This document shows, piece after piece, positions 1 through 6,135 of a stretch of DNA of 11,639 nucleotides. The stretch comes from Humisphaera sp. (GTDB lineage: Bacteria; Planctomycetota; Phycisphaerae; Tepidisphaerales; Tepidisphaeraceae), in assembly GCA_025351525.1 (NCBI GenBank), contig JANXVV010000112.1:1-11639 (forward strand), in the 5' to 3' direction. A program made the position numbers and the translations under genes. The notes beneath the pieces were generated by a model. That model was not told the DNA's origin. It worked only from the letters and a program-made list of their open reading frames with translations, and did no database searches. Position 1 is the stretch's first letter, and each line of letters begins with the position of its first letter.

Positions 1-2
1 AA

Positions 3-1046
3 GTCAACAAAAAGCAACGTCATGAAGCCAAACGAAAAGCCAAACGACTCGCAGTTCGCAGGCAGGATTCGATCAGCCCCGTCAAACGACTGAGCGATGC
101 CAAAGGTGAGATCGATTGCTGGTCATCAGGCGACTTTGAGATCATGGGCCAGATTCAGATCTTCGCCTACAAGCAAGCCGCGGGCCTGTTCGGTGTCGCC
201 TGCTTCCTCGTGGATGAAGGTGTCGTCGGACTGAAGGATTCATGGGTGCGCCTCGGTGTGGATCGCAAAGAATTTCAGCGAATGCTCGACGCGGGCGCAG
301 GGAGCGGCATCCGCATGCGCCGCGTTGCAATCGAGGAAGCCCTCCGCTGGATCGCCGGCGGCGCCCGATGGGCTCACGACAACGGTATGAGGCTGCCCAA
401 GGATTGGCTCAGGCACGCCTCGATGCTCGGTGCCATCGGAGATTGGAAAAACGCCGATGTGTCCGAGTTCGCCATGGAATTTGCCGGCCACCCCGAAGAC
501 CTCCGCCGGCGACTCATCGGTGAATCGGTCGGCTCCTTCCTCGCGCGCGATGACATCCGTTTCGTCCTGAATAGTGCCGCGCCGTACAAGGATCAGCGGA
601 CAGGCGAATACGCTTCGGATTTGAATGACGACGCGTTGGATGACGAGGAAGCCGAGGACGACCTTGAGTTGCCGGACGAGACGACTGGGGCATTAAACGC
701 GTTGGGCGCGCGCATCGAAATGGTCGCCGTCCCGCTGGCCCCCGCGACGCAAGAATGGCTGGCGGTCCGGAATGAAGTCGGCTCGCCGGAACTGGCGGAG
801 GCGTGGCAATCCGTGATCACCTCATCTCTGCTTGCCGTTGCCGCCATGCCGAATGCGTCACATGACGAGATTTGGAAAAGCACGATTGAGCTGCTTGAAG
901 AGAGCATCCGCCAAACTGATCCTTCGGCGGTCACGGAGCGGAAACGAGCGGTCGAGCAGATGCTGAGGCATTTGAAAGCCGACAGCGCGCCGTTCGTGGC
1001 AGCCGTCAAGGCTCTGTCGCCGACCGGGGAGCCTTCACTGCAATAA
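3..1046 (+). CDS. Conserved-looking hypothetical protein, 5' end outside window
   Basis: I do not recognise this protein. The frame is open from base 3 without a stop. The first ATG at 144 is probably internal, because the 47 codons before it look coding: a Lys/Arg-rich stretch, then a hydrophilic segment (GEIDCWSSGDFE) leading smoothly into MGQIQIFAYKQAAGL. No in-frame ATG, GTG or TTG exists between base 3 and 144, so the true start lies left of the window. The visible part is 347 residues. Counted from the ATG at 144, residues 1-45 form a compact segment rich in Gly, Val and aromatic residues (ACFLVDEGVVGLKDSW). Residues 60-150 are mixed helical, and residues 159-179 are a strongly acidic linker (NDDALDDEEAEDDLELPDE). 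A helical C-terminal part follows. There is no signal peptide or membrane segment in the visible part, so it is probably cytoplasmic. It ends convergently, 114 bp from the deacetylase gene. Function unknown. Confidence 0.8.
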   Translation, partial: VNKKQRHEAKRKAKRLAVRRQDSISPVKRLSDAKGEIDCWSSGDFEIMGQIQIFAYKQAAGLFGVACFLVDEGVVGLKDSWVRLGVDRKEFQRMLDAGAGSGIRMRRVAIEEALRWIAGGARWAHDNGMRLPKDWLRHASMLGAIGDWKNADVSEFAMEFAGHPEDLRRRLIGESVGSFLARDDIRFVLNSAAPYKDQRTGEYASDLNDDALDDEEAEDDLELPDETTGALNALGARIEMVAVPLAPATQEWLAVRNEVGSPELAEAWQSVITSSLLAVAAMPNASHDEIWKSTIELLEESIRQTDPSAVTERKRAVEQMLRHLKADSAPFVAAVKALSPTGEPSLQ

Positions 1047-1069
1047 CGCCAATGGTTTATTGGAGATTT

Positions 1070-1087
1070 CCCCCGGCGTGCCGGGGG
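1070..1087. repeat. GC-rich palindrome between convergent genes
   Basis: CCCCCGGC-GT-GCCGGGGG is a perfect 8-bp inverted repeat, so it gives a 7-bp stem if a 4-nt loop is required. It lies between the 3' ends of the hypothetical gene and the deacetylase gene. On the minus strand it reads ATAG followed by the hairpin and GGGGGAAAT, which resembles the hairpins at 4626, 6048 and 6108. A T-run (1107-1113) lies 19 nt downstream on the plus strand, too far for a textbook intrinsic terminator. A termination role is therefore possible but not shown. Confidence 0.65.
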
Positions 1088-1160
1088 CTATGTAGGGCGA
1101 AGGGAGTTTTTTTCTTCCAGTTTGGAGCGATGCGATCGGGATAGCACACATCGTGGCAGG

Positions 1161-1883
1161 CTACTTTTCCGCGAGCATCGAAATCAAATCCGAATCCGGC
1201 CCCATTGCCAGCCGTTCCAATCGGAATCGGTCGGCAGACGGCAGCGTGACGACTCCCCCGCCATACAGGCACGCCGCTCGGTATCCTACTTTTTTGAGCA
1301 TCGTTTCGGAGAAGGCAAAATCATTTCCCGCGTCGCCGTAGGGATAGGCGAAGAATTCCACGGTGCGACCGAGTTTGGCCTCAAGGGTTTCTTTCGACCG
1401 TCGCAGTTCCATCTCGTGCTGTTCGGGGGTGAGCGTGGAGAACGAGGGATGGCTGACGCTGTGCGATTCGACCGCCACGCCGTAGCGCTCGAGATTGAGC
1501 AGATCGTTCCAGTCGCAAATTTCCTCATCGGGTTCCTGCCCACCGGAATCCCAGACGTTCATGCCGCCGATATAGTTGGTCGGCACGAAGACCACGCCGG
1601 GGACACCGAGGCGAATCATCACCGGCAGTGCGGCGGTGAGATTGTTCCGGTAGGCATCGTCGAAAGTGATTAACGCGGATTTGGCGGGGAGGGAAGACGG
1701 ATCGTCCAGGCCGCGATAAAAGCGGGGTAGATCGAGAAATTCGTAACCGCGCTCGGCGAGCAGCCGAAGTTGCTGCTCGAAGATTTGTTTAGAGATGTAG
1801 TACCAGGTCTCCCAACCCCCGGGCAGGGGAGGGCCGATTTTGTGATAGCTGAGGATGGCGACTTGGGGACTGGGTGGATTCAT
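1161..1883 (-). CDS. Polysaccharide deacetylase, CE4/NodB family
   Basis: A 240-residue protein of the NodB homology (carbohydrate esterase 4) family, which removes N- or O-acetyl groups from glycans such as peptidoglycan or exopolysaccharide using a divalent metal. Motifs appear in the family order: LSYHKIG near the N-terminus (residues 11-17), TFDDA at 73-77 (motif 1; Asp75/Asp76 as base and metal ligand), SHSVSHP at 140-146 (motif 2; His141 and His145 as metal ligands), and FAYPYGD at 178-184 (motif 3). The catalytic set is complete. No signal peptide is seen, so it is either cytoplasmic or acts on a lipid-linked or otherwise reachable substrate. The ATG at 1883 is preceded by GAGG (1893-1896 on the complement) at 9-nt spacing. 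It follows the SDR gene on the same strand after 154 bp, which are mostly a paired palindrome, so co-transcription is possible but would cross that element. The glycan substrate cannot be told from sequence. Confidence 0.9.
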   Translation of the reverse strand: MNPPSPQVAILSYHKIGPPLPGGWETWYYISKQIFEQQLRLLAERGYEFLDLPRFYRGLDDPSSLPAKSALITFDDAYRNNLTAALPVMIRLGVPGVVFVPTNYIGGMNVWDSGGQEPDEEICDWNDLLNLERYGVAVESHSVSHPSFSTLTPEQHEMELRRSKETLEAKLGRTVEFFAYPYGDAGNDFAFSETMLKKVGYRAACLYGGGVVTLPSADRFRLERLAMGPDSDLISMLAEK

Positions 1884-1899
1884 TGCTGAGAGCCTCGTT

Positions 1900-2008
1900 G
1901 TGGCACGGGCTTCCAGCCCGTGTTTGCGATTTAAAGCATAAAAAATCGCTACAGATTAGATTTTGTTTTCGCACTTGCCCGCCGACACGGGCTGGAAGCC
2001 CGTGCCAC
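1900..2008. repeat. REPIN-like inverted pair of GTGG-footed hairpins
   Basis: Two 24-nt arms (1900-1923 and 1985-2008) are perfect reverse complements, separated by a 61-nt AT-richer spacer. Each arm is itself a hairpin with an 8-bp stem: CACGGGCT / TCC / AGCCCGTG at 1904-1922, and its mirror at 1986-2004. The outer foot is GTGG (1900-1903) on the left and CCAC (2005-2008) on the right. This is the layout of REP doublets (REPINs): a conserved tetranucleotide foot, a short hairpin, and a second copy inverted. The element lies between the SDR and deacetylase genes, both on the minus strand, so any joint transcript contains it. No RAYT transposase is present here. The REPIN assignment is an inference from geometry; the repeat itself is directly visible. 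Confidence 0.85.
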
Positions 2009-2037
2009 GATCCGTTAGATCCCAGAGAAATTATCAC

Positions 2038-2808
2038 TCACTTCCCCGCGCTCCATCCGCCGTCGATGATCAGCGCGCTGCCGGTTATGAACGCCGACTC
2101 ATCGGCGGCAAGGTACAGCGCCGCGGCGGCGATCTCGCGCGGTGTACCCATCCGGCCAATCGCCTGCGTCGATTTCATCTCGTCATACGCCTTCACCGGA
2201 TCGGGATACTCCGCGATTCTCGCCGTCACCCACGGCGTTTCCACCCGGCCAGGACAGATGCAATTGATCCGCACCTGCGATGCCGCGTGATCCAACGCCA
2301 TGCACTTGGTCATGCCGACAATCGCGAACTTTGTGGTGGTGTACGCGAAGCGATCCCGCACGGCAATGATCCCGGCGATCGAGGCGAGGTTGATGATCGA
2401 CCCGCGCTTGGCCCCGATCATCGCCGGCAAAAAAGCCCGGCACATGAACATCGTCCCGCGCACGTTGACGGCGTACAGCCGGTCGAGATCCGTCGCCGTC
2501 GTCGTCAACACCGTGCCGACGCTACCCACGCCGGCGTTGTTGACCAGCACATCGCATCGATCTTCATTTTCAGCATGGACGAGTTTCATACATCGCCCGC
2601 ATGAAGCTTCATCCGACACATCGACCTGAATGAATTGCGCAAGTTTCCCGCGCTGCCGAATCATTTCCGCCACCGCCGCGCCCGAAGTATTATCAATTTC
2701 CGCGACATACACCTTCGCGCCGGCGTCGGCAAACACCTCCGCAATCGCCGCCCCGATCCCCGAACCGGCACCGGTGACGACCGCCACTTTTCCCGTCAGA
2801 TCGAACAT
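2038..2808 (-). CDS. Short-chain dehydrogenase/reductase (classical SDR)
   Basis: A 256-residue NAD(P)-dependent oxidoreductase of the classical SDR family, of typical length. The Rossmann glycine motif TGAGSGIG is at 12-19. Acidic residues end strand 2 (VAEID, 35-39), which favours NAD(H) over NADP(H). Asp63 is in the VDVS segment, NNAG is at 90-93, and the catalytic tetrad is Asn115, Ser143, Tyr156 and Lys160 (YTTTK). PGRVETPW follows at 186-193, and ITGSALIIDGG near the end is the usual C-terminal signature. The start at 2808 is chosen because a GGAG (2814-2817, complement) stands 5 nt upstream and the SDR fold begins at once (MFDLTGKVAVVTG). The frame stays open for 105 more codons upstream, but that stretch runs antisense through the neighbouring TPR gene and has no SDR-like content. 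The gene is divergent from the TPR-methyltransferase gene across 42 bp. The substrate is unknown; family members act on alcohols, sugars, steroids or acyl groups. Confidence 0.93.
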   Translation of the reverse strand: MFDLTGKVAVVTGAGSGIGAAIAEVFADAGAKVYVAEIDNTSGAAVAEMIRQRGKLAQFIQVDVSDEASCGRCMKLVHAENEDRCDVLVNNAGVGSVGTVLTTTATDLDRLYAVNVRGTMFMCRAFLPAMIGAKRGSIINLASIAGIIAVRDRFAYTTTKFAIVGMTKCMALDHAASQVRINCICPGRVETPWVTARIAEYPDPVKAYDEMKSTQAIGRMGTPREIAAAALYLAADESAFITGSALIIDGGWSAGK

Positions 2809-2850
2809 ACTCGCTCCGTTTGGCTTGTGGCGTTGCGGGCCGGCCGCATA
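2809..2850. promoter_or_regulatory. 42-bp divergent intergenic region with GGCCGGCC palindrome
   Basis: This 42-bp gap is all that separates the start codons of the SDR (minus) and TPR-methyltransferase (plus) genes. It holds the SDR ribosome-binding site (GGAG on the complement at 2814-2817) and an 8-bp perfect palindrome GGCCGGCC at 2838-2845, just before the plus-strand ATG. No convincing -35/-10 pair is visible for either gene, so the promoters probably overlap each other's coding 5' ends. An operator role for the palindrome is only a guess. Confidence 0.4.
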
Positions 2851-4428
2851 ATGATCGACCCCATGCCGCAAGACCACCTGCAAATCGGGCTCGAACATCA
2901 CCGCAATGGCCGGTTGACGCAAGCGCAGTCCTCCTACCGCACCCTGCTTCAAATCGAACCGGGCAACGCCGATGCAATGCACTGGCTCGGCGTGCTGCAC
3001 TCGCAGGCGGGGCAGTGGGACGAGGCGGTGCATTGGCTCGAGCAGGCCGTGGCGGTTCGGCCAGGGGAAGCGGCGTTTCTGCACAATCTCGGGCAGGCTG
3101 CGCTCAACAGCGGGCGGTTTCATCAGGCTGTCGCGGCGTTTGAAGCGGCGGCAGTGTTCGACCGCGAGCGGGCGGACCTGCGATACTTTCTCGCACTCGC
3201 CCTGCTGTCGCGCGGCGCGGCCGACGATGCCGAGGAAGCCGTCATCGCCCTACGGCAGGCCGGTTTGCTGGACATGGATTCCCCCGATCTGCATCGTCAA
3301 CTCGGAGCCGCACTTCTCGCGACTCATCTGCCCGATGAAGCCATGACTTCACTTCGCACCGCGATCGAAAAAGATCCGAATGATTCACCGGCGCGATACC
3401 TGCTGGCGGTCGCACACCGAAAAAAAGGGGAGACCAATGAAGTGCGAAAAAATCTGCTCAAAGCGCTGGAAATCGATCCCGCCTTTTCGCGCGGCTGGTG
3501 TGCGCTGGCGGGCCTGGAAATGGACGGGGAGAATTATGCGCACGCCATCGCGCTGTATCGTCGAGCCCTGGCGGCCAAGCCCGATGACCCGGCCACTTTG
3601 AATGCGCTGGGCCAAGCGCTGTTGCTGACTGGCAAGCCGGAAGAGTCGATGACGGCGATGCGACAAGCGGTACGCGCGAGTCGAGGCCAGACCGTAAGTG
3701 CTGTCGGCACAATTGCCGATCTGGAGCGGAAAATCACGCCCGATCAAACCGGTGCCGAACTGCATTACACGCTGGCGACGGTGACGAATCTGACCCCGCC
3801 GGCGCGGATTCCCTCAGTGCTTCTGGCCGATCTTTTCGACCGCTACGCGGATGGATTTGATGAGCATCTGCGGGATAAGTTGCAATACCGGATGCCGGAA
3901 ATGATCGCCGATGCCATCGCGGCGGCTGAACCGACCCGGCCCATGGACATCCTCGATCTCGGTTGCGGCACGGGCCTATGCGCGCCGCTGCTGCGCCCGT
4001 GGGCCAGTGTGCTGTGCGGCGTCGATCTATCCGCCGCGATGATCGAGCAGGCCAAGGCCCGCAACCTGTACGACCGGTTGGAAATCGCCGATCTCGTCAC
4101 GGCGATGACAGCGTCGGAGCGATGCTTCGATCTGATCGTCGCCGCCGACGTGCTGATTTATCTCGGCGACCTGTCGCCCGTCTTTGAATCCGCCGCCCGC
4201 TGCCTGCGCCCGGGCGGCCTCTTCGCCTATTCCGTCGAGGCCGGGGGCGGGGAACGATATCACCTCCAGGGTAAAAGTTTCCGCTTCGCGCACGCCAAAC
4301 CCTACCTGCGGAAGCTGGCAGCGATGTATGGTTTTCAGGAGGAATCGTTCGACCTGGTCGCCGGCCGAGTGGAGGCGAATCAACCGGTGGCGACGTTTAT
4401 GGCCGTGCTGCGACTGCCGCTCATTTAG
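2851..4428 (+). CDS. TPR-repeat protein fused to a class I methyltransferase domain
   Basis: With the ATG at 2851 the protein has 525 residues. Residues 8-280 are tandem tetratricopeptide-type helical repeats (for example AMHWLGVLHSQAGQWDEAVH at 42-61, FLHNLGQAALNSGRFHQAVA, and TLNALGQALLLTGKPEESMT at 249-268). A linker carries LFDRYADGFDEHL (328-340), a signature I associate with TPR-containing predicted methyltransferases (COG4976-like). Residues 365-520 form a SAM-binding Rossmann domain: ILDLGCGTG at 367-375 is motif I, Asp392 in GVDLS is the likely ribose-binding acid, and FDLIVAADVLIYLGD (426-440) and LRPGGLFAYSVEA (452-464) are the later motifs. There is no signal peptide. The TPR part probably binds a partner or the substrate; the methyl acceptor is unknown. 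No clear Shine-Dalgarno precedes 2851, and an ATG at 2863 is an alternative. The frame is open further upstream, but only antisense to the SDR gene. The TAG stop lies inside an inverted repeat. Confidence 0.88.
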   Translation: MIDPMPQDHLQIGLEHHRNGRLTQAQSSYRTLLQIEPGNADAMHWLGVLHSQAGQWDEAVHWLEQAVAVRPGEAAFLHNLGQAALNSGRFHQAVAAFEAAAVFDRERADLRYFLALALLSRGAADDAEEAVIALRQAGLLDMDSPDLHRQLGAALLATHLPDEAMTSLRTAIEKDPNDSPARYLLAVAHRKKGETNEVRKNLLKALEIDPAFSRGWCALAGLEMDGENYAHAIALYRRALAAKPDDPATLNALGQALLLTGKPEESMTAMRQAVRASRGQTVSAVGTIADLERKITPDQTGAELHYTLATVTNLTPPARIPSVLLADLFDRYADGFDEHLRDKLQYRMPEMIADAIAAAEPTRPMDILDLGCGTGLCAPLLRPWASVLCGVDLSAAMIEQAKARNLYDRLEIADLVTAMTASERCFDLIVAADVLIYLGDLSPVFESAARCLRPGGLFAYSVEAGGGERYHLQGKSFRFAHAKPYLRKLAAMYGFQEESFDLVAGRVEANQPVATFMAVLRLPLI

Positions 4429-4499
4429 CCGGTCTCGCTTGCGAGCCGCGCCCGAGCAATCCGCCCGCCAGACGCGCCTCGCAAGCGAGACGGCTAAAT
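4423..4499. repeat. Inverted repeat overlapping the stop codon of the TPR-methyltransferase gene
   Basis: Left arm 4423-4445 and right arm 4478-4499 are reverse complements with a single 1-nt length difference (AGCCGGTCTCGC versus AGCCGTCTCGC). The outer ends are ATTTAGCC and GGCTAAAT. Each arm also contains a small palindrome CTCGC-TT-GCGAG (4434-4445 on the left). The TAG of the TPR-methyltransferase gene (4426-4428) is part of the left arm, so the repeat supplies or shares the stop. The spacer is GC-rich. It could fold as a strong 3'-end hairpin, but no U-tract follows. Confidence 0.8.
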
Positions 4500-4540
4500 A
4501 ATAAGGAGGCTCTCATCCTTCGACATTTCAACATTCGTTC

Positions 4541-4580
4541 TTCGTCATCGATTCGTCATTCGAATTTTGTTGTTCGTCAT
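4541..4580. repeat. Three imperfectly spaced TTCGTCAT repeats
   Basis: The octamer TTCGTCAT occurs at 4541-4548, 4552-4559 and 4573-4580, giving starts 11 and 21 nt apart, close to one and two helical turns. Neighbouring TTCG and CATTCG fragments extend the pattern on both sides. This could be a decayed simple repeat or a same-face protein binding array upstream of the DUF1015 gene; the sequence alone does not decide. Confidence 0.5.
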
Positions 4581-4625
4581 TTGACCGACTCCTCTGGGAA
4601 GCGGACTTTGATTCCGGCGATTTCC

Positions 4626-4639
4626 CGGCGTAAACGCCG
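4626..4639. repeat. CGGCG-TAAA-CGCCG hairpin
   Basis: A 5-bp perfect stem with a TAAA loop, preceded by TTTCC and followed by AGCTAT. Read on the minus strand it is AGCT, then CGGCG, TTTA, CGCCG, then GGAAA. This matches the left hairpin at 6048-6063 in its loop and flanks, and the palindrome at 1070-1087 in its flanks. It lies 75 bp before the DUF1015 start. Confidence 0.65.
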
Positions 4640-4704
4640 AGCTATATGAAAGAAAACTTGATCTTTCTCCCCCACCCCTTATTCTCCACCGCTTACTTCT
4701 ATTT

Positions 4705-4709
4705 GGAGG
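4705..4709 (+). promoter_or_regulatory. Shine-Dalgarno GGAGG that selects a TTG start
   Basis: GGAGG ends 4 nt before TTG at 4714. No in-frame ATG or GTG lies upstream of the conserved DUF1015 N-terminus, so this site together with the family's N-terminal sequence fixes the unusual start codon. The spacing is slightly short. Confidence 0.7.
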
Positions 4710-4713
4710 CTCT

Positions 4714-6021
4714 TTGGCTCACCTTCGTCCATTGAATGCGATCCACTTTTCCCGTCGGGATGGGTCGGATGTGTCGAATCTAATTGCGCCGCCGTTCGAT
4801 GTGCAGGATGAGGCGTCGAAGGCGGCGCTGCAGGCGAAGGATCCGCACAACATTGTAAATATCGACCTGCCGCATTTGCCTCCGAAGGCGGCGGGGCCGC
4901 TGGAAAAATATGAGTCGGCCAACACCACGCTCGAAGCCTGGCTCAATCGCGGCGTGTTGATTCAGGACACGCGGGCGGCATTTTATCCGTATCAGCAGAC
5001 CTATGAATTGAATGGCCGGTCGCACCACCGCAAGGGATTTTATGCGCTGGTGCGGCTATCCCCTTTCGGGCAGGGGCAGGTGGTGCCGCACGAGAAAACG
5101 TACAAGGGAGCGATCGAGGATCGGCTGGCTTTGATGCGCGCGACGCGCTGCCAATTGTCGCCGATCTTCGGTTTATACAGCGATCAGCGGAAGGAGGTCG
5201 CGGGACTTTTGTATCAGAACCTGGGCCGACCCGAATTGAGCGCGACGCTGGATGGCGTGAAGAATGAGTTGTGGTCGGTGACGGACAGCGAAGTGGAGAA
5301 TCAGGTCATCGATCGGATGGGGACCAAGCCGGTGTATATCGCCGATGGGCATCATCGCTATACGACGGCGCTGGCGTATCAGAAGGAAATGGAAGAGCAG
5401 AACGGCGGGCCGTTGCCGGCGAATCACCCGGCCAACTTCTGCCTGTTCGTGCTGATCGCGATGCAAGATGACGGACTCCTCATCCAACCCACTCACCGAT
5501 TGATCGGCGGGCTGGACTGGTTCGACATCGACGCCTTCAAAGCCGCGTTGGGCGATCAGGCGGAGATCATCGACACGAAGCTTGCGCCGGAGATGGTGGC
5601 TCAATGGGCGCAGGAAGAATTGCCGAAAAAGCCGCCGCATACCTTTGGCGTGTACGATGGGCGGTCGAAAAATCTCTTCGAGTTACGGCTGAAAAATCCC
5701 GACGTGCTGGCGACGTTGGAATCCGCCCAGAGCGAAGCCTGGCGGCGGCTGGACGTGTCGATTTTGCAGCGATATCTGTTGGAGGAATTGATTCAACCGA
5801 GTTTTGCCGACGGGAAAGAGGTCATTAAGGGATACACCGCCGACGCGCGGGCGATTGTAAATCAGGTGGATGGCGGCACCTATCAGATCGCGCTGCTGCT
5901 GCAATCCACACCGTTGCACGCGTTGGAAGAGCTGGGGAAGCATAACGAGGTGATGCCACAGAAGAGCACCTATTTTTTCCCGAAACTGGCGACGGGGATG
6001 GTGATCAACTCACTGAGGTGA
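4714..6021 (+). CDS. DUF1015 family protein (COG4198-like), TTG start
   Basis: A 435-residue protein of the DUF1015 family, whose biochemical role is not established. The family's conserved blocks are present in order: the N-terminal LRPLNAIHF with LIAPPFDV (23-30), DPHNIVNIDLP (43-53), YPYQQTYELNG (91-101) and KGFYALVRL, then VPHEKTYKGAIEDRLALMRA (124-143), QLSPIFGLYSD, the hallmark IADGHHRYTTALAY (209-222), and FVLIAMQDDGLLIQPTHRLI (245-264). Length is typical. The TTG at 4714 is chosen because it places the conserved N-terminus at residue 1 and a GGAGG lies just before it; no in-frame ATG or GTG fits. No signal peptide or membrane helix is seen, so it is likely cytoplasmic. In other bacteria this family is sometimes found near serine-biosynthesis genes, but no such neighbour is present here. 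It converges on the TIM-barrel gene across a 114-bp gap full of hairpins. Confidence 0.9.
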   Translation: MAHLRPLNAIHFSRRDGSDVSNLIAPPFDVQDEASKAALQAKDPHNIVNIDLPHLPPKAAGPLEKYESANTTLEAWLNRGVLIQDTRAAFYPYQQTYELNGRSHHRKGFYALVRLSPFGQGQVVPHEKTYKGAIEDRLALMRATRCQLSPIFGLYSDQRKEVAGLLYQNLGRPELSATLDGVKNELWSVTDSEVENQVIDRMGTKPVYIADGHHRYTTALAYQKEMEEQNGGPLPANHPANFCLFVLIAMQDDGLLIQPTHRLIGGLDWFDIDAFKAALGDQAEIIDTKLAPEMVAQWAQEELPKKPPHTFGVYDGRSKNLFELRLKNPDVLATLESAQSEAWRRLDVSILQRYLLEELIQPSFADGKEVIKGYTADARAIVNQVDGGTYQIALLLQSTPLHALEELGKHNEVMPQKSTYFFPKLATGMVINSLR

Positions 6022-6042
6022 GAGGCGTTCGTATCGATTCAT

Positions 6043-6128
6043 ACAGCCCCGCGTTTACGCGGGTGAATTTTTCCCGGTGGGGAAATTTCCAGTTTCACGA
6101 CGGTTTACCGGCTTAAACGCCGGGCTGT
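6043..6128. repeat. Three consecutive hairpins between convergent genes; outer two form an inverted pair
   Basis: The arms 6043-6063 and 6108-6128 are reverse complements at 18 of 21 positions. The left arm folds as CCCGCG-TTTA-CGCGGG (6048-6063). The right arm folds as CCGGC-TTAAAC-GCCGG (6108-6123). Two of the three differences between the arms (left positions 6050 and 6061) are the two halves of one base pair, so the stem is kept. Between them, 6065-6075 pairs with 6079-6089 (10 of 11 pairs counting one G-U, loop GGT). The region lies between the 3' ends of the DUF1015 and TIM-barrel genes and may help end both transcripts, although no long U-tract is present. Confidence 0.75.
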
Positions 6129-6135
6129 TTGTCGA

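Larger units (their letters stand above)
4500..4713. other. Intergenic region upstream of the DUF1015 gene
   Basis: No gene is seen here. The region holds a GGAGGCTCT (4505-4513) with no start codon behind it, and an identical GGAGGCTCT (4705-4713) exactly 200 bp downstream that serves as the DUF1015 ribosome-binding site. Three TTCGTCAT copies lie at 4541-4548, 4552-4559 and 4573-4580. A hairpin lies at 4626-4639, and a C/T-rich stretch at 4664-4690. A weak promoter candidate is TTGATC (4658-4663), a 16-nt spacer and TATTCT (4680-4685), of low confidence. Confidence 0.5.

Noticed and set aside
1104..1118. Intrinsic terminator at the T-run after the hypothetical gene
   Set aside because: The nearest hairpin (1070-1087) ends 19 nt before the T-run, too far for a classic terminator.
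1122..1673. 183-codon plus-strand frame opposite the deacetylase
   Set aside because: Antisense to the CE4 gene, which has all its catalytic motifs; no independent support.
1900..2008. CRISPR repeat unit
   Set aside because: There are only two copies, in inverted rather than direct orientation, with no regular spacer array and no cas genes.
1874..2290. Short plus-strand frames across the GTGG hairpin pair
   Set aside because: Translations such as WHGLPARV and GWKPVP come from the palindromic repeat and are typical spurious small proteins.
2635..2850. N-terminal extension of the TPR-methyltransferase frame
   Set aside because: It is antisense to the SDR Rossmann region and is Arg-rich without TPR character.
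2809..3123. N-terminal extension of the SDR frame
   Set aside because: It runs antisense through the start of the TPR gene; the SDR fold begins exactly at the methionine at 2808, which has a GGAG 5 nt upstream.
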